From Ciona savignyi (Eukaryota > Chordata > Ascidiacea > Phlebobranchia > Cionidae), in the NCBI GenBank assembly GCA_000149265.1, contig CH003046.1:247369-311368 (forward strand): a stretch of 64,000 bases of DNA, in the 5' to 3' direction. The notes beneath the pieces were generated by a model. That model made no database searches and had not been told where the DNA came from. It was given only the letters and a program-made list of their open reading frames with translations. Positions 1-28,000 of the stretch are shown here, in pieces; the first letter of the stretch is position 1, and each line of letters starts with the position of its first letter. The position numbers were made by a program, and so were the translations under genes.

Positions 1-242
1 TGTTTTTAAGGATTTAACCACAAGTTAGAACACCTGTATCCACAGTCTAGCAGTGTAGGTAATGGAAGACACATTGAACTAAAGTAATCTTTGAACCCAT
101 ACTTTTATATGGAATAATTTTAAGTGTTTCCACAAAACAGTGTTGCCCAATGAGGTATAAGGGGTTGAGGTTGAGTATAAGATTTTGTTGGTTTTTACAT
201 TTCTTTAAAGAATATTCATAGATTGAAATCCAATGTACAAAC

Positions 243-16202
<15,960 letters not shown>

Positions 16203-18246
16203 CTGGCCACAATATTGCGCTTAATTTTCGAAAATATCACACAGTGTTTTCGAAAACTCCTTTCGTAAGTTGGAGGCTTTAGTTCCCAAGCAACGAGTAT
16301 TTTGTAAAGGTTCCGCTAGAAGCGCTGCAAAAAATAACTTAACGTGGGGCATTATTACTATTTTAGTTTAGGCCAACTTAATAGTTTATTATATAAAAAC
16401 GGGCTGTTTTAATATTAACAAATAAACAAAACAAAAAAGTTATTTCCGACTGGTTTGCTTATTCGGTTAAGACGAAACCACGCACAGGCGGACACGCCGT
16501 ATGACGATTATTTCTTTGATTACAATGAGTGTGCACTCGCGCTGAACGCTATTAACAATTTTACACCCGTCTATGTGGAATCTTACGTGTGAATTCAGCT
16601 TAAAACATTGACCGTCAGACAAAGGTTAAATCGAAAATGAAACAGTAGAAACGTTCTAATCATATAAAATACACTAAAATAGCAATCCGCCAACTGCCCA
16701 TGTAATAACTGCCAATATTTTCCATCGTTAGGATGACATGAATAATTTATTACATTGCGGTGTCTTTTGTTTGGCCAAAAAATAAAAAATAAACTTTAAA
16801 ACTATCTATTTTTCCAAGGTACACTTCCGAAACGCAATATGTTTTTGTCGCGGTATGTAATACAACTTAGCTTTTTAATTGGTTAGGATAGGATAGGATA
16901 TTCATGTTTACCTCCATGAATAGGAAAACCAAAGCGGTTAACACACGGGAAATCGCCAGATCACCTCGCGCCCACCGTCGGGTTACCAGAGCTAGTGCAG
17001 TGTGTTATGTATGCTTCACACGTTAATTCAATTTAGTAAAAAGAAACAATCCGCTGGGTTTAGGCAATGTCCGTTAAGTGCCTTGCCATAGGACACAACC
17101 GAATAGCTATAGCGATCGAAACTGCAATCTTTCGGGTAAAAGGAGTCGAACTAAACCATCATACTAACCTAGGATGAATTACCGGGTTTAGTAGACAAAT
17201 AGTATATAACCATACAAGCTGATAAGAATAATGGATGGGATGTCTGTAGTTGTGCATTCAGTGCCAGACAACAAAAACCGTAGCCCACTATGTCCGTTAC
17301 TGCACTGAGAGAAATCAAGTACCGACATCGCTCGAGCGAAAGCTATGTAATACATAACTTCAGTTTTTGTCCTATTCCCAGGTAACCTTCTAAGGACGAG
17401 GAAACTGTATACTCTTGATAGATTGTTTTACAAAAGCGAACCGGAAGAATCATTAACCAGCATTTCAAAGTCTCGAGTTGCTGAGCGCACGCCAGCAGCT
17501 GGCTTCCCACAATTAATACGTCTGCGAATTCCGTTCTAAACACAGTAGACTGAAAAGGCTTGCTCTGGTCTTGTCTGAACCTGACCAGCAGCGTGAACGC
17601 ACACGACTGGAAAATCAAATGTGCTTTATTATTGATAGATAAGCCATACACACACTGTAGTCACGGTTAATAAACATGACTATTTAAACGGTTACAGTTT
17701 CGTATGAACTTGCCACAGTTGATATTTGAATTCGGTAGTGCGAATTCTGGCTATATCGTTCACTGTATTGTTAAAAAGGCTATATTTATTATTGCCATTT
17801 TACGTTGGCGATATATGGACATATGTAACTGGTAGATCGTTTACAAGTAGGTGCTTATATAATACGCTCTTACAGAATTTTAATTACAAGTAAAACGCGA
17901 TTGGTGCCTTTGCATAAAGTAGTGCTTAAGTTCTATTGGGCACGTGACGCTTTATCAACTGTAAGTAACGGATTAAAGCTTGTGCATGTGTGCAGTTCAT
18001 TTATTGCTGAGTTATACAGTACCACTGTGGTGTAGTTTACAAGGTGTGGTATTTGCAAACTAGTTTTCGTGCACCTTTCGTTACGTTAGTGAAAAGTAGC
18101 TTACAAAAGTCAATACATTTCAGAGAATAGAATGTATAGCTAATTTTAGTGTTTGAGATTCGATATGAATCCTTACGCTAATCGGCAAGGGCAAATCCTG
18201 ACTTGGCGAATCCACAAGCGAAACCCGATAGCAGTCTTATATAGTC
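16203..18246. other. Intergenic, SPAG17 / creatine kinase (divergent)
   Basis: About 2 kb between divergent genes. Apart from the SINE at 16884-17174, I see no gene; open frames here are short and lack family motifs. Promoters of both genes must lie here, but only the creatine kinase TATA box stands out. Confidence 0.6.
16884..17174 (-). mobile_element. tRNA-derived SINE, full length, intergenic
   Basis: GGATAGGATAGGATATTCATG to ACCATCATACTAACC; between SPAG17 and creatine kinase. Confidence 0.9.
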
Positions 18247-18329
18247 TATAAATAAAGACAATGAAATTCCGAACGGTAGCTGCCATCATTTCGTTTGGGT
18301 GTCGCGAACAGATAGGTCATATACACAAG
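18247..18329 (+). promoter_or_regulatory. Probable core promoter and leader exon of creatine kinase
   Basis: TATAAATA occurs at 18247-18254, and a clean donor (AAG|GTGAGT) follows at 18330. If the TATA box works at the usual distance of about 30 bp, transcription starts near 18275-18280 and the first exon is a 50-nt untranslated leader. The segment is also open in frame with exon 2 from an ATG at 18261, so a longer amino-terminus cannot be excluded. Confidence 0.5.
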
Positions 18330-19189
18330 GTGAGTCGAAATTGTTATAATTTACTCTTAAATATTATATTTATCTGTTTCTTGGGCGATTTATTTAGCGG
18401 TAGCAAATTTATCATCATATTGGCCCTCGCCAAACTATAAAAGTGTATTATACGTCACAATGAGCTTAGTGTTGCACCTAAATTGCTTATATGATGGAAA
18501 TGTGTATATGGCGTTAAAGATTGTGATTGAATTATTATGGTTAAATAAACGGTATATTCGTTGGTGTACGGAATACTTTGCCTAAGCGCTACTATTTTAA
18601 TTGTGTTCTCCTGTTTTACTGTAATGCTGTAAGCTAAACATCTATAATTGTGTATAGAGGTTGACAAAATTAAACAAACTTTCATTATCAAACGTTAATA
18701 GATGTCAACGGTGTCTTATACTGGATAATAGCAAACGATCCTACAGATAACCAGCTAGAGCCATTAATCGGGCGAATACGTTCTACCAACTTCTATTAAA
18801 CAGTGGTGACCTTGTGGTAATTGCCAAGGTCAAAAAATCTAAAACGACTAAAACTAGAACTCGTCGTTATGTGTCTAAAATGTATGTCAGTGGACACGGT
18901 GCAAATAGCCGCCCCCCCTCAACAGGGTGGTCGAAAATCGACTAAATGAACTTTAATGGTAGAGTCTGTACCGTTGTAGGAAAAAGTCGGGTGCCGCATA
19001 TCTACAGTCGGGTTGCTGGATCTATCGCAGTTTTTATATTTATGTCGCATTTAATTGTACTTCACTTTCACCCATGCCTTTATTTTCAGTGGGGTTAAAT
19101 AATGCCAACCGTGGGGTTAAATAATACCAAAGTATTATCCTTCTTTTATCGGGCCAAGTTTTGTTCTTGTGTTGGGCTTATCACTATAG

Positions 19190-19310
19190 GTCGGTAGCTA
19201 AATGGCGATCAGGGTTTAAATCGATCGCTCTGACCATTCGTTTTTTTGCATGTAAGTCGGTATATTTATCGCCCGCGTTAACCATTCGGCCACATAACCG
19301 TACCATTACC
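19190..19310 (-). repeat. tRNA-like repeat (Leu/Ser-type A box)
   Basis: The minus strand reads TGTGGCCGAATGGTTAACGCG, then an insert and a diverged B-box region. Not a good cloverleaf; probably a tRNA-derived retroelement relic. Confidence 0.5.
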
Positions 19311-19335
19311 TTGTAATTATATCGTTTTGCAGACG

Positions 19336-22300
19336 ATGCCGCTTAACCTCTCTCTGATGAAGATTCTACCGGCCGCCGCTGTGGCGGTAGGTGGCGCTAG
19401 TGCGTACATGAAGTTTGGACCAGACGTCGAAGCGAGACTTCCACCAACGAGAAAGCTGCCATACCCGCCGAGGTATTGTTAACATATCTTTGTACTTTTA
19501 TTAATGCGGGGCGTTTATTATGCAAAAATATTCACATTTAACAAGCAAAGGACGTTAGGACAGTTGTAATATTGCACAAATAATGAAACGTTTACATAGC
19601 GAAGTGAAATTATCAAACATATTATTTTTTCCGGTATATATTTATATATAATAAAAAACGGGGTACAATTTTATAAATTTAGTTCAACATTAGATAAAAG
19701 AAACAGGACTATACATACATACTGGCACAAGTTTTTCGTAAAACAATATATCGGGAGCAATTTCCCCGACGCGTGTTATACTAGGTTGTGCAAGAGTTTG
19801 TAAATAACCTTATGACGCCCATAACGGCTTTTGTGACGTATGAAACGCATGAATCATCTAAAGTTTGTGAAAATAAACTCACGCCGTCTTCTTCTTGCCG
19901 GCAAAAACAGCGGCAATAACAATTATTATAACAAGGATTACCAAAACAACGGCAAGGATAATCCACATCTTGTAGTTTTGATACCAAAACTTTTTCTTTA
20001 GTTCGTTTGCATTGGTGTTAAATATGTTTGCCTTCTCTTCCAATTGCTGAGCATTATCCTGTAAAGTCAAAAAATACCTTACAATTCCAACAACTTAACG
20101 AAAAAACGAAAAAATTAACAGCAACTAGATAGGACAGAAATATAACTTGCCCACAGTCAAGTTAATTTATGATGCCTTTCAAGAAATTAAGTGAATCGGT
20201 TTTATTCAAACAAAGCTTGCGGATTTAATTTGAATTTTATGTTAGTTCAAATATCGCATAAGTCACAACCGATTACCGGTGTGTGCAAACTGTCTCAAGA
20301 TTTTACAGCAGGCACGGGTTATACTATATAGTGGTAAGCACAGGTTATATTATATGGTGGTAGGCATATACTATACTATATGGTGATAGGAACGGGTTAT
20401 ATAGTGGTATTATAGTTTTGTTTAAAATATTAAGTAGTCTAAAAATGAACATTACAAACGCCCAACCTGCAATGTTTCTAATTTGTCCTGTCTTTGCCCG
20501 ATCTGCACCGCATTTTCGGTCATTATTGTCACCACATCTTCCACCTTTTAAGGTAAATGGTTTATAGTTGGTATTTGCCACATCGGTATGTTTAAATAAC
20601 ACAACACAAATTTCTATATCGTTCAACGAAAATAATTTGCGCAAGACAATTCAATCAAAAATACTGCCGTTTATTTTTTTTAAGCCAAGTAAGTGGCTAA
20701 AACTTAAATCGCAATCATTCAGAAAAACGGTTTTGCCTAAATTAAATGATTGTACTACAAACTACTTTAACCAATAAATATTTGATAAACTATTTTCTAG
20801 CACATTAAACGGCCCGCCATAATCCCCCACAACAATCAGTAAAAGTAAAATACAGTATTTCATTTGATGTGCAGTAATAAAAGAACGATGTTACGAAAAT
20901 TCGTAATGCTTAACACCGGTGCATTTGCTATGGTTAGGGGAGTATTAGTGCTGTGAAATATCTTCCGTTTTGTTTAATCGGCCACGGTTTCGAACCGTGG
21001 ATGTGCTGGTCACTGAAACAGCCTATATAGACTACTGTGTTTGAATCGGTGCGCTTACCAATTGGTTACACGACCGTATACAAGTCTTACCATTTTGTTC
21101 ATTTCTTGTGTACTGGAGCCGCCATCTTTGGTTGGCGACCTTGATGGACTGGTCGGTTTTGATTGGACTGGTGTCGGAGCGAGACTTCCACGGGGTGATT
21201 TCGCTGGCATCGTCTTGAAAATGGCGCCCGTGTCTGTGGATTCTGTGGAGCGGTATAGTCACGTCACTGTAAATCGTACGTTAGTGTCTAGTGAGCCAAA
21301 AGCACAGGGACGCAGAGCTGTATTTTTGGTATTTACTGTTATTGTTGAGTAGGTTAACTTAGTCGTTTAAAACGACAAGGTTTAACATTAAATCAGCTGC
21401 TGTGAGTCCGTTGTGAACTTTAGTCCGTTGTGAACGTTGTGAAACTCGACACCGGGCATGTGTCGTCTGTACCCGGTGAATCCATTCGGTGAAAAGTTAT
21501 CAGTTTGTGCAATGACCACCATACGAAATTGACAACTTTCCTATATCACTGGATAGACATTACCGTGTTCAATTTTTATCATAGCTTCTTTCACGGTTAT
21601 GTTCATGCGTAAGTGTTTAGTTAGCGCGGAATGTGAAGTCACCTGCGTCACCGTCCGCTTCTTCCGCCAATTGATCCATCGGATACAGCGGAGTCTTCTC
21701 ACCCGGTTTCACTTTCCTTCGACCACTTTTCCTCGATCCCTTTCCACGTTGAATGCTGCGTGAATTGATGTTTGTATAGTTTAGGCGACAAGTATCGGCG
21801 ATCAAAAAAGGCGAATAAAATATTGAAAATGATATTTTAAACCTAGCAGTCGCAACCAACATTAAGTGTAGTATTTTTGGTGTCTCTAAGTAAACAATGA
21901 TATTTTCTTTATTTTACCCAAGAATGTCCGCTCAGTTTGTATAGTGGGAGTCTACATTAAAAGCTTGTCGGTCATTGATGGGCAATTAGGAAGTTAACAT
22001 CTCAATCGTTAGTTGGTCATAAGGTTATTAGGCAAGTTTTTAATCATACACAACATATGTTCCTACTATCGGTAACCTGACAGGGGGCACGAGGTAATCG
22101 ATCAATGCCCTTATGATAACGCCCATGTTTTTATCTCATCCATGGTTATAAAACATAAATGTTCTGGACATAACTATAATGAGGCTGACTGGTTAGACCG
22201 ATTCATGTGTAGAAAACGTTTCGAGTGACCTTAGATAAACATTCACCACAGTTCATGCACTAGACATAACACGATATTCATTCAATTTGTCACTATTAAT

Positions 22301-24969
22301 AGATATAGAACGCAGAGGTTTAAACTGTCCATAAACGGGGACATTATTCGTAGAAATGTCACAGTTATAATTATATTTAATCCGTTGGTTTCTACCCAAA
22401 TATGGGGAACGATAACCCTTAATTCACAGACTTTAATTAAGCACTTTGCGGATGTAGCTTTTCTATTTTCCCTTTTATTTAATGGAAAATAATATGTAAA
22501 TAATACCAAACTAAAAAACTAAGAATGGTACACAAAACCATTTTGACATACCCGCTACCCATCGGAATTGTATCCTTCGATTTTCTAGACTTTGTTTTGG
22601 AGCAGAGCACTTCAATTTTGTCCTGGCATTTCTCGTGGACGTTCGTTCCGCATTCTGTTCGAAACACGATTGTTATCGCGGTGTTTTCTATACTTAACAG
22701 CTTAATATCACTGTTATTCGATTTATTCAATTGTAATTTTGACTTAAATATGTCATGGTACCATCAAAATGAGAGGGATGGGGGCGTTACTAGTAAGACA
22801 CGGGCACATTATCTTGTAACCGCAGTCAAGTATAACTGCAGGGTGTTAAATACGTAAATTATTTTAATTAAATTGTAAATCATTTAACTACTGGACTTAA
22901 AAGCGAATGCATGTTAAGTGCCTTGGATAGGACACAGCTAACTAGAAAAACTATATGGGATAAGATGCGCGTTCATGTTAGTCATATTGAATGAAAAATG
23001 CGCACTGTTATACGGACGTTAACATAAAGACAATCGANNNNNNNNNNNNNNNNNNNNNNNNNNNNNNNNNNNNNNNNNNNNNNNNNNNNNNNNNNNNNNN
23101 NNNNNNNNNNNNNNNNNNNNNNNNNNNNNNNNNNNNNAGGAAAACTGCTCACTAAAATGTATATTATGACATTAGAGGCAGTTTTAAACATAGGGTTTGA
23201 GTTGAAGTTTATTCAGGGGTTGAGATCAGTGTTTAGGAAAGGGTTAAAATAAATATAATTTCCCATAGAGTTTTGGTGAGCCCTCTCCTTACTTCCCTCC
23301 TTCCCGCTTTCCCTCCCTTTAGCGTTGCCCCGCTTAAAACCTCACGCAGAAGACTATTAATGTCACGTCATTACAAGCTGCAGCGCAATGTCGCGAGCTC
23401 GTACCTGAGCATTTGATTCCTTGGTTCACCACTCCGACCAGTAACTTGGAGCAATAATCGCAGAATGTTGGGTGGTTGTACGTTTTCTCTCGGAAGTTAT
23501 GCTGCCCCAGTATCTATAAAATAAACGACCAAACTTAATTTAAGTTGAAACTTAAACAACTGCAGGTTGCCAAGGCGAACTATACAGGTTCATTTGCGTA
23601 TAAATGGAGATTAAACATCGTTAAAATTCATATTGGACACCTGTTTAAGCCTCGATAGTATTACAAAAGAGAAATTTGTAAGGAAAATCAATGATTCGCT
23701 ATTTTCCATACAAAAAGCAAAAATGACGCTATTTTTGTATAAATCGTGCCTAAAGTCAAATATTTACAAACGTTCTATTTTACGAAAACCAGTTCTAAAT
23801 TAACCAGCATGCGATTGCTCAGATAAAATCAACAAGTGTATAACCAGACTCACCACTTCGATGCATGGCTTGGTTAAATCTTCCTGGCATTTTTCGTGCA
23901 CGTCCACCTCGCATCCTTTTTATATAAGTTTGTTACTTAGGAGCATAATGTATGGCGTGTTGAGAATGTGCGAAGCAATATAAAGCCCCAATAATGAATT
24001 TCATCATATTGAAACGTTTTGAAAGTAATTAAAATGTTATATTCAATTATGATTGAAATGGAATGTATTTTTGAAAACGACTCATAATGATGAAAATGAT
24101 TATTATGATGATAATTATAATTGTTATGATAATACTTATTATTTTTATAGAAATCAAAGAAATTTGTGTTTATTGGACTGTGTGTTGGGTTGTGGTTAAA
24201 GATCTAACGGTTCCAACGGTTTAAGCCGCATAGCGCCAATTGAATTCTGCGGTTTTGTGTCGTGGATCATCCACTTAGTTGGGTTTGTTGGCGTCAATGA
24301 AGAAACACCATGCTTGGTAATTAAAACATATAAACGGAATAGCAAACAATCTTTTATAGCTTTATTGCAATATCTGCATTATATCTAAAGGTATAGATTT
24401 TTGACGAAAAAAAACAACCAACAGTCAGCGGTTGGCCTTGTTTTGGATGCCTGCACACCACAGACGCTCTTATCAACTAACAGGCTGAAAACTTACTTTT
24501 ACACCTCAGCCCTTGCTTACGTAGCCCGACCAAGAGGCTTCCACAATGCGCACAATATGTGGGTCGCTTGTAATTATGCAACTGGAAAACATGCTGGCTC
24601 ACAGACTGCATATTGATGCTCAAATCGTGCTCGAACGGATTTTTTGACTTGTCGTAATCTTCTTGCTCAAACGGATTTGCCTGAAAGCGCAAATACACAT
24701 CAAAACACTGTTAATACGAATTATCATAGTTTGTAAGCTTACCATGTTTAGAGGATACCTACGCTCTGCTATTGAAAAATATCGCTCTATACTTTAAAAA
24801 TAGTTAGGGAAGTTTAAAGTACAGAAACCTTAAAATACAAGTTATTCTTGATTTCGTTTAATAACTACAAAACGCAAATAAAGCCTAACTTTTAAAGGTT
24901 CAAACTAAAAACTTATTTTATTAAATAAAAAGGGATATTTAATATTCGTTGCGATTATTACTATAAACT

Positions 24970-25009
<40 letters not shown>

Positions 25010-28000
25010 TGCGCTATTTCACACGTTGGCGTTTTTATCAACATTATAGACCAAGAGGAAATGAGGCAGCTCTCGCTAGGACGATTAAAACGAGATAGAT
25101 GCGCCCACCTAACAATGTGATGCTAGATACTATAAGCCAATGGTTCTTAATCTTTTTGACCTCGTGGCCACCCAAGACCAATAACGAATGCGAAGGGCGC
25201 ACCTTGCATGAGAAGTCAAAACAATATGCTAAATACTCAAAACGTTACAATGGAAAATAACGAACTTGACACTAACCATTTAGTAGTTTATGATGTATGC
25301 ACACTCTGTCGTAAATTTACGAAATGAAAGTGTGGCGTGCCTATAGCTAACCCTTGGCGCGCACCATTTGAGAAAAAACTGCTCTAAGCAAAAAGCTCCA
25401 CAAGAAAAAAACTAGATTATCGTAATATAAAAAAGTAAGAAGCTGTGAGATATATTCGAAGCAAAAGGCTTAAAATAATTATGCTATGCAATAGAAATGT
25501 TTTATAAATTAACCCAATTTTATTACCAATTACATTTTATCCTATTGTACCGCATAATAGTTTAAGTTGATTTTTCATATACGTTATTATCATGACTCTA
25601 AACTTGTACTGTATAAAAGCGCCAAACCTTATTCTTAATAGATATCCCGAAAACTGACGGCGCGGTTATACAGTCACGTCCCATATGTCCTTGTACAATA
25701 TTATATACGTAGTATATTTCTTATACCCACAGAAATAACGTGTAATGATATCGCAGTTATGTTGCATGCAAATATAAATTCAAATCAACCGCAAAGCATA
25801 TAGGCCCGATGTAAACAAAATTGCAATATTGTTAGACTTACCAGTTACATTATTTCCAATGATATCAGAGAAATATTTTCACTATATATGTACCCGCTTA
25901 CAACTGGTTTATCACGTTACTTAAGCCTTACTTCCAACAAAATCTGTAGAAGTATACCTATCGAAAGGTTGACTTATAATGCCACAATTAAAAGGAATTA
26001 AATACGTAATACCTGCATATCTAGTACGAGCTTTCCATAAAACAGCTAAATATCTATTTACTATTATGCAATAAAAGAGGTTAGATTTTATACTTACAAA
26101 AAGCATTAAGAGAATAAAAGTAAAAAAGGCAAAATAACAATGGATACAGTACCCAAATAAATAAAAACACAAATGCGATATATTCTGCCTAACTCTCGCT
26201 ATCAGCGTATCAGGTAACTACGCTTAGTAATATGAACTCGTTCACTTTTTCGCAAGCAAACTTAAAGCTGTTTGTTCTCCCAGTATCTTAGCAAACAAGC
26301 AGGAACGATAATAAAGAAACCTGGGATCGCAAGACCCAGCTATTTATAAGCAATGGTTACTTAGTTTGAAACCATGAGGCCTACTGTGCACATACCGATA
26401 ACTAAACTAAATTGACGACCTTTCAGTACGATCACCAGAAGAGGTTTAATACACTGCAAATAAGGACTAAATAAAGAAGGCGTCCCTGGGTAATGACGTC
26501 CTATATAAACTAAAGTTGTTTGATATCCATGCTACATTACTGAGTTATAAATTCATTGTGACTCAATGCTAAAAGAACGGGTCGCGAATGCATTAAGTTA
26601 GGCCGTCATGCAGCACGCTATTTACTTACATCAGCCGAAAAACGGCTGGTGAGTGTTAAACCACCTATAGAAAAAGAATGCGATGCCATTAAACAAAGGC
26701 CTGACGGTTCCCTGCGTTTCCTTCCACACAAAGTGCGGCATAACAAATCGCTCATATGTCACATAATCTTCGCTGAAGCGTCCCACACTAACTATTACGT
26801 TCAGCATCTAATCTTTGGCCTGCAATTTGCATTTCGTTTAACTTCAATTACAACCTGCAATTTGGCTCTCAAAAAGTCGCAATTAAAACGAACACAACAG
26901 TGGTATATGGTTATCGTTCGGTACAAGTACAACGTCGACTGGCACGCAGAGAAGTTACTGCTGTTATTCCAATATTGAGACCTTTTGACCAACTGGTTAG
27001 CACCATAATCAAGGCTATGGATGCAATTGCATACACAGACATTCGAAGAATAATCGAAACGCTTTAAATGCGCATCTGCCCGTGTGGGCGACACTACAAC
27101 CGCGTTCCCTTATGACAAAACAAGGGCTTATGTCGTGTACGAGCTTTCTTGTCCTAATTTGGGGTGATGATTTCCACGTGGTGTAAGGTAGCGATGAATC
27201 AGTTCACTCATATATCATTGCATTTCCTGTATATCTAATGCACTGACATGATTCTGACAAACTATAGCTTGAACTAAATTGAGCTAAAGCCATTCCTATT
27301 ACATACTGCAGTAATTTACCATCATTTTTTACACATGGTATCACCAAACACAATTAAGACAGACAACTCTTATTGTTAAAGCCGTATTCAGTTCGTGTTT
27401 ACTACTAAAAACTTTTTACTACCAAATAATCTACTAAAAACTTATAAAAACATATTACAACCGAACTTCTATTTTTCCCTTGCCTGAACTAACCAAACAC
27501 GCGTTCTTTAAAATTCCCGACGCAATCCATCAGATGCAAGCGGAAGCACTTTCCACGGCAAACAATATGGTCGGCAGCTATAACTTCCTCTGCGCCTAAC
27601 CAGAGATACTTGATGTAACCGATTTTCTTAGAATACGAACTCACAATCAATGACTATCATTTAAATTAAAGGGAAATGATGTGAATATGACACGGTTCTT
27701 CTTAATCAATCATATCACATTTAAAAACTTAAACAAACTCTAAGCTATAATCATAGGCTATTACACCGTTCATATTGTAAAATAAGTTCATTGCGATTTC
27801 GATTTGGCTATTTTCTACTTCAATAAAACTACGAGATTTCCATTAAATGGTGCTAGATTTATTTACGATTAGGCTTTAATAACTATGTGTTGAAAAACCT
27901 GGGCTCATAATCGGTAACGGCTTTGATGAACACATCAAATATAACTTATAAGTTAAAATTCATAAACAGGTGATCAGGTCCCACAATCGCTTAAAACGAT

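Noticed and set aside
17240-17660. Possible gene between SPAG17 and creatine kinase
   Set aside because: Only short frames, no motif, no consistent splice sites.
19879-21755. Operon of the C1-domain gene and VAMP with spliced-leader processing
   Set aside because: Tunicate operons usually have very short spacers; 406 bp between stop and start is long, and no decisive trans-splice site was seen.
27490-27620. About 43-residue open frame on minus ([18 protein letters not shown]) as a missing C1-gene exon
   Set aside because: No clear splice pair in the needed phase and no family similarity.
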